DNA of 21,053 bases from JANLQX01 sp031406385 (lineage in GTDB: Bacteria; Actinomycetota; Acidimicrobiia; Acidimicrobiales; JANYDT01). Position 1 is the stretch's first letter. Each line of letters opens with the position of its first letter. The DNA is taken from assembly GCA_031406385.1 (NCBI GenBank), contig JANOHI010000496.1, forward strand, positions 1-21,053, written 5' to 3'. The notes beneath the pieces were generated by a model that saw only the letters and a program-made list of their open reading frames with translations, did not search any database and was not told the DNA's origin. Of the stretch, positions 16,009 to 21,053 are shown piece by piece. Position numbers and translations under genes: made by a program.

Positions 16009-17943
16009 TTAGTGGTCCAGATGCGGTGCCACGTCGATGCCCCGCTCAGCCCAGGCTTCAGCCTGAGGGGTTCCGAGAGCCCAGTGTGCGGCCCATCCGA
16101 ACGTCACGGGGCTCGGATGCCGGTCCGGTCGGTCGAGTTCGACGAGGTCTCGGGCCCACTCACCATGCTCCCGAAGCGCTCGACAACTCGCGTACGGGCC
16201 GGTGGCGGCGACGATAGCGTCGGCGCAATCCCGGGCATCCTCGGCGATCGCCCATCGCAGACTCGCCCGGATGTTGTCCCATTCGGCTGCGAAGACAGCG
16301 TCGAGCTCTTGTTGGTTCGGACCGAGCCGTGACGAGTTCGTCTTCGTCGAGAGCGCGACGTGATGGGCGAGGAGACGGTTGCGGACCCGCGTCTGGTCGG
16401 CATCGGCGGCGAGCCGTTCCTCGCCGTAGCGGCGCAGCGTCGACAGGATTCGGTACCGGGCGGTGCGACCGACTCGATCCGACGTCACCATCGACTTGTC
16501 GACGAGTGATCCGAGGAGCGCCGCGACATCGAACTCCTGGATCGTGTCATCGCTGCACACCACTTCTGCCGACGTCAGGTCGAACGAGCCGGCGAAAACC
16601 GACAGCCGGTCGAACAGGATCTGTTCCTCTCTGCTGATCAACTGGTACGACCAGTCGACTGTCGCCCGTAGCGTCTGGTGGCGTTCCGGCGCGATTGGGT
16701 TGTCGCCACGCAGGAGCCTGAAACTGTCACCCAGGCGGGCCAGCAGGTCGCTTGGGCTCATCGCTCGGATCCTGGCTGCGGCGAGTTCGATGGCGAGTGG
16801 CAGCCCGTCGAGCGCTCTTGAGAGAGCGGCGATCACTTCCACGTCGTCTTCGGAGACCGTGAAACGCGAGTCCGCTGCCGTGGCTCGACTGCAGAACAAC
16901 TCGACCCCGTCGGACTCGGCGCGCAAGGGTTGCACGGCATGCACTCGTTCACCCTGTATCCCGAGCGGCTCGCGGCTGGTTGCCAGGATGCTCACCGTTG
17001 GGCAGCGCGACATTGCCACCATGGCTATACGGCGCGCCGCTGCGGTGAGGTGCTCGCAGTTGTCGAGGATCAACAAGAGACGACGTCCGCGCAGCCACTC
17101 GACGAGGGAGTCGAGCGGCTCGCGGCCGGGCTGGCGGTGCACCCCCAGGGTGGACTCCACGGCCGCAACGACAGCGGTGTCGTCGGACAGCGTAGCGAGC
17201 TCCACCATCCACACCCCGTCGGGGAACTCCTCGTGCACGGTCCAGCCGATCTCGGTCGCTAACCGGGTCTTGCCAACTCCCCCGGGTCCGATGAGGGTGA
17301 GGAGCGACTGCTGCGTGAGCTCCACGGCGATGCGTTCGACGTCGTCGAGTCGACCGACGAAATCGTTGAGTGGACGGGGCAGGTTCCCCGTCATCCCATT
17401 GACAGTCGAAAGCGGCCGATCAACCCATGGCAGTTCCGACACGCTCACCCCGAACAGATGCACAGCGTCGGCGAGACCCTTGAGGTGGTGGAGGCCGAGA
17501 TCGACAAGGCCGATACCCGGAGCGCGCCCGAGAACGCCTGCGGTGGCCGATGAGAGGACCACCTGACCGCCGTTTGCTGCGGCCATCACCCGAGCGGCGC
17601 GGTTCAGTGGCGGCCCAAAGTAGTCGCCCTCGCGTTCCTGCGCCTCCCCGGTGTGCATCCCCATCCTCACTCGAATAGCAATCGGCTCCGGCCACGGTTC
17701 CTTCGAAAGGCTCACCTGTCCCTCGATCGCAGCCATCACGGCTTCCTCGGAGCGGTGAAACGCTGCGGCGACGCCGTCGCCGCCAGTGGAGAAGACGACG
17801 CCTCCGCGCTGAGCGATCACTCCGCGGATGATTTCGTCATGTCTCTCAAGCGCAGCCCTCATGGCCTCGGGATAGCGGTCCCACAGGCGCGTGGATCCCT
17901 CGATGTCCGTGAACAGGAATGTTACGGTCCCTGACGGCTGCAC
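16009..17943 (-). CDS. Class III adenylate/guanylate cyclase + NB-ARC-type ATPase regulator, truncated by a stop
   Basis: A cytoplasmic signalling protein. The cyclase domain begins at once: GTVTFLFTDIEGSTRLW with metal-binding aspartate, second aspartate in STGGDGVAAAF, and transition-state N and R in PPLNRAARV. The position of the purine-selecting lysine four residues before the second aspartate is a serine, so substrate and activity are uncertain. An AAA/NB-ARC ATPase follows: PLNDFVGRLDDVERIAVEL, P-loop GPGGVGKTRL (about residue 220), Walker B LLLILDNCEHL, and the DGLPLAIELAAARIRAMSP motif of LuxR/AfsR-type STAND ATPases. A TAA at 16009 stops it after HLDH; the frame then continues open to 15271. 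I favour GTG 17943, which has GGAAGGGAG just upstream; GTG 17979 adds 12 residues that do not match the family. Confidence 0.85.
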   Translation of the reverse strand: MQPSGTVTFLFTDIEGSTRLWDRYPEAMRAALERHDEIIRGVIAQRGGVVFSTGGDGVAAAFHRSEEAVMAAIEGQVSLSKEPWPEPIAIRVRMGMHTGEAQEREGDYFGPPLNRAARVMAAANGGQVVLSSATAGVLGRAPGIGLVDLGLHHLKGLADAVHLFGVSVSELPWVDRPLSTVNGMTGNLPRPLNDFVGRLDDVERIAVELTQQSLLTLIGPGGVGKTRLATEIGWTVHEEFPDGVWMVELATLSDDTAVVAAVESTLGVHRQPGREPLDSLVEWLRGRRLLLILDNCEHLTAAARRIAMVAMSRCPTVSILATSREPLGIQGERVHAVQPLRAESDGVELFCSRATAADSRFTVSEDDVEVIAALSRALDGLPLAIELAAARIRAMSPSDLLARLGDSFRLLRGDNPIAPERHQTLRATVDWSYQLISREEQILFDRLSVFAGSFDLTSAEVVCSDDTIQEFDVAALLGSLVDKSMVTSDRVGRTARYRILSTLRRYGEERLAADADQTRVRNRLLAHHVALSTKTNSSRLGPNQQELDAVFAAEWDNIRASLRWAIAEDARDCADAIVAATGPYASCRALREHGEWARDLVELDRPDRHPSPVTFGWAAHWALGTPQAEAWAERGIDVAPHLDH

Positions 17944-18229
17944 ACCGCTCCCTTCCGTTGCGGGAGGCACCAAATCCACTCAGCGCGTCCGGACATGATG
18001 CCAGAAGTTGACCCGGTCATGGCATCGGTCTTGACATCTTCGCTCCCAGCGCGAACCTGCTGGCCGACCACCCGCAAGAAGCCGGGAGTGTGTGGGTTGA
18101 AGAGGATCTGGGTGTCGTTCTCGGGTGTTCAGTCTCCCGTCGGTCTGGTTGACCGATCCGGAACTCGATGCGGGCGAGTGCCAACTGAGGCGCGGGATCG
18201 GATGAGGCCGGGTATTGGAGCGCAGAAGG
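17944..18229. other. Region upstream of the cyclase/ATPase gene, no supported gene
   Basis: Apart from the possible 36-nt N-terminal extension of the cyclase gene (up to 17979), I see no convincing coding sequence. All frames that could join the hydrolase fragment at 18230 are cut by stops (for example TGA at 18032, 18098 and 18203 in its frame). Promoter elements for the minus-strand gene were not recognised. Confidence 0.4.
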
Positions 18230-18361
18230 GGCGAGGACGATCCTGATGGCGGTGCCGAAACTGCGAAGCAGTTCGTGGCTCGGCTACCGCAGGAGCACGT
18301 CGAACTGGTGCCTCATGCCGGCCATGCACCCTGGATTCGGGAGATTTTCCAAAGGGGCCGC
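18230..18361 (+). pseudogene. C-terminal remnant of an alpha/beta-hydrolase
   Basis: Frame 2 reads GEDDPDGGAETAKQFVARLP and then QEHVELVPHAGHAPWIRE. In alpha/beta-hydrolases this is the last part of the fold: the 'G..DP.gg.et' acid loop, the 'lP.a.lelvp' strand and the catalytic histidine in GHAPW. The 200 or more residues that should precede it are missing, and the frame upstream has stops at 18203 and 18098. It is probably the 3' end of a lost gene. Confidence 0.6.
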
Positions 18362-18395
18362 TTGATTGTCACACCCCCTTCGTACACTTGTACGC
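18362..18395 (+). promoter_or_regulatory. Leaderless promoter of the DUF222/HNH gene with an SOS-box-like palindrome
   Basis: TACACT (18383-18388) is 7 nt before ATG 18396, without a Shine-Dalgarno. TTGATT at 18362-18367 is a possible -35 (15-bp spacer). The perfect palindrome CGTAC-ACTT-GTACG (18381-18394) covers the -10. It differs by one base in each arm from the actinobacterial LexA box type CGAAC-N4-GTTCG, and several mycobacterial 13E12 (DUF222/HNH) genes are LexA-controlled, so damage-inducible control is a reasonable inference. Confidence 0.5.
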
Positions 18396-19757
18396 ATGGA
18401 AATCATCGACCCCAGCGAGATCATGAAAGGGTTTCGCCGCGTCGACCTCCGCGCTGCTCGTGCCGACGAACTGCGTGGTGCGCTCGACAACATCCGCTGC
18501 GTCCGGGCGCGACTCGACCGCGTCGAAGCCGAAGTCGCCCGGCGACTCGAAACGGTCACGGGCACGCCGGAACGAGATGTCGCCAAGGGCGCGCAACGCT
18601 CCAACCGTCATGGGGGAAAGGTCATGGCTCGCGCTGCAGCGTTGGCCAAGACTCCGGAGTTGTCGGATGCGCTCGAGGCGGGAGATCTCGGAGGCGAGCA
18701 CGTCGATGTGTTCGCCAAGGTTCTCGGTGCGCTCGAAGGTCCGGTGAAGTCACAGCTCACTGAAGCCGCACCCAGCTTGATCGAACGAGCCGCCACGTCG
18801 GGTTCTACCCCGGAGGAGTTCGCCGCCAGTCTCCATGCCGCAGCGGAACAGATCGCCGCCGACGGTGGGATCAGCCGGCTCGAACGGCAACGTCGCGCCA
18901 CCCGTTTGCGAACGTGGACCGATCGAGCCACCGGGATGTGGCGGCTCTCGGGCTCATTCGATCCGGAGTCCGGCGCTCGAATCCACGGACGCCTCGAAGC
19001 CACGATGGCGGCGCTGTTCGCTACGAAGACTCCGTCCACGGCGCCGACCGAAGCGGGCGAGAAGCAGGATCATCTTCGCGCTCTCGCTCTGCTCACGTTG
19101 ACCAAAGGCGTCGGTCAGTTCGGGTCGAGTTCGTCGTCGCATCGACCCACCGAAGCTACAACGACCGACGAATCAACCGAAGCGTCCGAATCATCGGGTG
19201 CCGGTCAATTCGACGAATGGGACAGCTACGACAGCGAGTTGACAACACCGTCGAAACGCTTCGGCCGACCCGAATGCATTGTGGTGATCGACACCACTTC
19301 TCTTGGACCAGACGGGAACCCGACCGTGGATTGGGGAATCCCGATCACCATTCCATGGCAGCGGGTCGAGGACCTGTGCCGCAACGCCACGATCCGACCG
19401 GTGATCGTGCGCGACGGTGCGGTGATCGACGCCGACGGTGAGTTGAACCTCGGTCGCACCACCCGGCTGGCGAACCGTGCGCAGCGACGCGCACTGCGCG
19501 CCGTCTACGCCATGTGTGCCGTACCCGGCTGCACGGTCGCTTTCGATCACACCAAGCCACACCACGTGCACTGGTGGCGCCACGGCGGTCCGACGGACTT
19601 CGCCAATCTCCTTCCGCTGTGCAGCAAGCACCACCACGCTGCGCACGAGGGTGGTTGGCTGCTCACGCTCGGACCGGATCGCGAACTCACCATCGAACTT
19701 CCCACCGGCCAGATCATGCGAACCGGACCACCTCGGCGACGACCGGCCGCAGCGTGA
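18396..19757 (+). CDS. DUF222 and HNH endonuclease-domain protein (13E12 repeat family type)
   Basis: A 453-residue protein. Residues about 10-330 are DUF222, largely helical (LRAARADELRGALDNIRCVR..., GDLGGEHVDVFAKVLGALEG), with a Ser/Thr/Glu-rich linker at about 245-270. At 370-425 lies an HNH nuclease motif: C374 in CAVPGC, then DHTKPHHVHWWRHGGPTDFANLLPLCSKHHHAAHE (broken here as HHVHWWRHGG and NLLPLCSKHHHAAHEGGW), with the paired cysteines, central asparagine and histidines expected of a metal-dependent nuclease. Such genes are multi-copy in actinobacteria and often mistaken for mobile elements; their biology is poorly known. An in-frame TTG at 18366 lies upstream, but the TACACT box points to the ATG at 18396. 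Confidence 0.9.
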   Translation: MEIIDPSEIMKGFRRVDLRAARADELRGALDNIRCVRARLDRVEAEVARRLETVTGTPERDVAKGAQRSNRHGGKVMARAAALAKTPELSDALEAGDLGGEHVDVFAKVLGALEGPVKSQLTEAAPSLIERAATSGSTPEEFAASLHAAAEQIAADGGISRLERQRRATRLRTWTDRATGMWRLSGSFDPESGARIHGRLEATMAALFATKTPSTAPTEAGEKQDHLRALALLTLTKGVGQFGSSSSSHRPTEATTTDESTEASESSGAGQFDEWDSYDSELTTPSKRFGRPECIVVIDTTSLGPDGNPTVDWGIPITIPWQRVEDLCRNATIRPVIVRDGAVIDADGELNLGRTTRLANRAQRRALRAVYAMCAVPGCTVAFDHTKPHHVHWWRHGGPTDFANLLPLCSKHHHAAHEGGWLLTLGPDRELTIELPTGQIMRTGPPRRRPAAA

Positions 19758-19951
19758 GGCGCTGCGATCACACGCAATCCGCCACGTCGGGCTTCGGTCG
19801 GAGCCATACCTGCACCCCGGCCCACCCACACCCCACCGTCCCAACGAGTCACGTCCGGCCGCTGACCCAAGCCCTCAGTCCCACCGCGAGCCCTTTCACC
19901 TCAGCCGGCCGCGGGTCGTCGGCACGTGGAAGCGCAGCAAACGTTTCGTAG

Positions 19952-19988
19952 TTAGGTCCGAACGGGAGTTGGCCATACATTTCCCTCC
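19952..19988 (+). promoter_or_regulatory. Leaderless promoter candidate of the haloalkane dehalogenase gene
   Basis: TACATT (19976-19981) is followed after 7 nt by ATG 19989, with no Shine-Dalgarno. TTAGGT (19952-19957) with an 18-bp spacer is a weak -35. Confidence 0.5.
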
Positions 19989-20909
19989 ATGAGCGAGACC
20001 CACGTGCAGCGCACACCCAACGGCATCGAATTCGTCCGCACACCGGACGATCGGGTCGCCAACCTGGTCGACTTCCCCTACGCACCGAACTACGTCGAGA
20101 TCGACGGTCTGCGGATGGCGTATATCGACGAGGGACCGGCAAACGGTCCGGTCACCCTCCTGCTGCACGGCGAGCCCACATGGAGTTATCTGTACCGGCG
20201 GATGATCCCGGGTCTCGTCGCCGCCGGGCGGCGGGTCGTCGCTCCCGACCTGATCGGGTTCGGCCGGTCCGACAAACCGATCGAGCGGGCGGCCTACACC
20301 TACGCCGGACACGTGGCCTGGCTCCGCCAGTTCGTCGAAGCCCTGGGTCTCAACGGCATCACCCTGTTCTGCCAGGACTGGGGCGGCCTTCTCGGGCTCC
20401 GTGTCGCAGCGGAGAACCCGTCGCGGTTCGATCGTCTCGTCATCGCCAATACCGCTCTCCCCGACGGGTCGCAGATGGCCGACGGGTTCATGATGTGGCA
20501 ACGCGTCTCACAGACCATGCAATTCATGGACTGTGGCGCCATGCTCAAGCGTGCCGTCCAGGCTCGTGAGCTCACCGAGGCCGAGATGGACGCGTATCGC
20601 GCCCCGTTCCCCGATGAGCAGCACATGGCCGGCGCGCGCCAATTCCCGTTGTTGGTTCCCACGTCGCCCGACGATCCCGCCGTGCCGGCCAACCGGGCAG
20701 CCTGGGACGTGCTGCGCACGTGGACGAAACCGGTGCTCACCCTCTGGGCTCCCGGCGACATCGTCCTCGGCGGGTACCAGCCCTCGTTCGCCGACACCAT
20801 TCCCGGCGCCGCCGGTCAGCCTCACCAGACCTTCTCCCCGGCCGGCCACTTCATCCAGGACGACTGCGGTCCGGAACTCGTCGATGCCATCCTTGCCTGG
20901 ATCGGTTGA
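19989..20909 (+). CDS. dhmA: Haloalkane dehalogenase, subfamily I (DhlA/DhmA-like)
   Basis: A 306-residue alpha/beta-hydrolase that would hydrolyse haloalkanes to alcohol and halide. All expected residues are visible: HGEPTWSYLYR at 60-70, nucleophile D130 in CQDWGG with halide-binding W131 next to it, a second halide-binding tryptophan W170 in DGFMMWQ (aligned with W175 of DhlA by the flanking ADGF...TEAE.xAYxAPFPD), acid D257 in LWAPGDIVLGG, and base H287 in AGHFIQDD, 30 residues after the acid as in DhlA. The cap helices follow the subfamily I layout. The protein is full-length and has no signal peptide. It stands alone; no alcohol or aldehyde dehydrogenase for halogenated alkane breakdown is adjacent. 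Confidence 0.94.
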   Translation: MSETHVQRTPNGIEFVRTPDDRVANLVDFPYAPNYVEIDGLRMAYIDEGPANGPVTLLLHGEPTWSYLYRRMIPGLVAAGRRVVAPDLIGFGRSDKPIERAAYTYAGHVAWLRQFVEALGLNGITLFCQDWGGLLGLRVAAENPSRFDRLVIANTALPDGSQMADGFMMWQRVSQTMQFMDCGAMLKRAVQARELTEAEMDAYRAPFPDEQHMAGARQFPLLVPTSPDDPAVPANRAAWDVLRTWTKPVLTLWAPGDIVLGGYQPSFADTIPGAAGQPHQTFSPAGHFIQDDCGPELVDAILAWIG

Positions 20910-20929
20910 TCTACCCGGATCGCGGAAAC

Positions 20930-20961
20930 CTCAGCGCGCTTTAGAGAGTCTCAGCGCGCTT
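20930..20961. terminator. Paired palindromes between converging genes, possible bidirectional terminator
   Basis: The 12-mer CTCAGCGCGCTT occurs twice in direct order (20930-20941 and 20950-20961). Its core AGCGCGCT is self-complementary, so the two copies can also pair with each other as an 8-bp GC-rich stem with a 12-nt loop. It lies between the end of the dehalogenase gene and the minus-strand gene, and the second copy overlaps the latter's TAA. No T-run follows on either side. Confidence 0.45.
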
Positions 20962-21053
20962 ACCAATATGTGGGCTTGTAGTCCTTCAGGAACTGACCCC
21001 ACTCGTGGGTGCCGGTGTTGATCCCGTCGATGATCGGGTCGACGTTACGGGCC
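20960..21053 (-). CDS. C-terminal end of an unidentified protein (partial)
   Basis: The minus strand is open from the window edge to TAA at 20962-20960. The 30 visible residues read ARNVDPIIDGINTGTHEWGQ and end FLKDYKPTYW. Codon use is like the neighbours and the C-terminus is compact and aromatic, so I think it is a real gene converging on the dehalogenase. I do not recognise the family from so short a piece. Confidence 0.6.
   Translation of the reverse strand, partial: ARNVDPIIDGINTGTHEWGQFLKDYKPTYW

Noticed and set aside
18396..19757. The DUF222/HNH gene as a mobile element or homing endonuclease
   Set aside because: There are no flanking inverted repeats, target duplications or intron/intein features. 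13E12-type genes are commonly called repeats only because they are multi-copy.
1..21053. CRISPR arrays, tRNA or rRNA genes, and intact insertion sequences
   Set aside because: I saw no regularly spaced repeats, no cloverleaf-like segment with a convincing T-loop, and no transposase-like protein in any frame.

Overview
The window is about 21 kb of GC-rich bacterial chromosome. It fits an actinobacterium, probably near the Acidimicrobiia: there is an F420-type luciferase-like oxidoreductase, a DUF222/HNH (13E12-type) gene, a Ku plus primase-polymerase pair, and several genes whose start codon sits 6-7 nt after a TANNNT box with no Shine-Dalgarno, as in leaderless actinobacterial transcripts. 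No rRNA or other phylogenetic marker is present, so the placement is an inference.

Left part (1-7176, all +): an apparent fragment of an MMPL-type membrane protein; a two-domain enoyl-CoA hydratase/3-hydroxyacyl-CoA dehydrogenase (284-2356); and a tight three-gene operon (2594-7176) of a GntR/UTRA regulator, a fused FAD + [2Fe-2S] subunit and a molybdopterin subunit of a xanthine-dehydrogenase-family hydroxylase. The fusion has the FAD domain before the iron-sulphur domain. The regulator has a leaderless promoter with a palindrome between -35 and -10, suggesting self-regulation of the whole operon.

Middle (7203-14893): an MFS exporter on the minus strand, divergent from lhgO (L-2-hydroxyglutarate oxidation); a repair pair of Ku and a stand-alone LigD-type polymerase domain; a three-gene operon of F420-type LLM oxidoreductase, short-chain dehydrogenase and SnoaL-like protein; then a GFA-family zinc protein and a DUF1330 protein.

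Right part (14894-21053): a region with signs of decay. A class III cyclase/NB-ARC/helical-repeat regulator is split by an in-frame TAA, and the sequence on both sides holds short protein-like remnants (NmrA-like, SnoaL-like, alpha/beta-hydrolase C-terminus). Then come a DUF222/HNH protein with a 14-bp SOS-box-like palindrome over its -10, a complete haloalkane dehalogenase of the DhlA/DhmA type, a paired-palindrome terminator candidate, and the C-terminus of an unidentified minus-strand protein.

I found no CRISPR array, tRNA, rRNA or intact insertion sequence. No wholly new multi-gene system is proven. The best leads are the FAD-first molybdenum hydroxylase operon with its own regulator, the minimal Ku/polymerase pair, the split cyclase-ATPase in its decayed setting, and the recurrent leaderless promoter layout.
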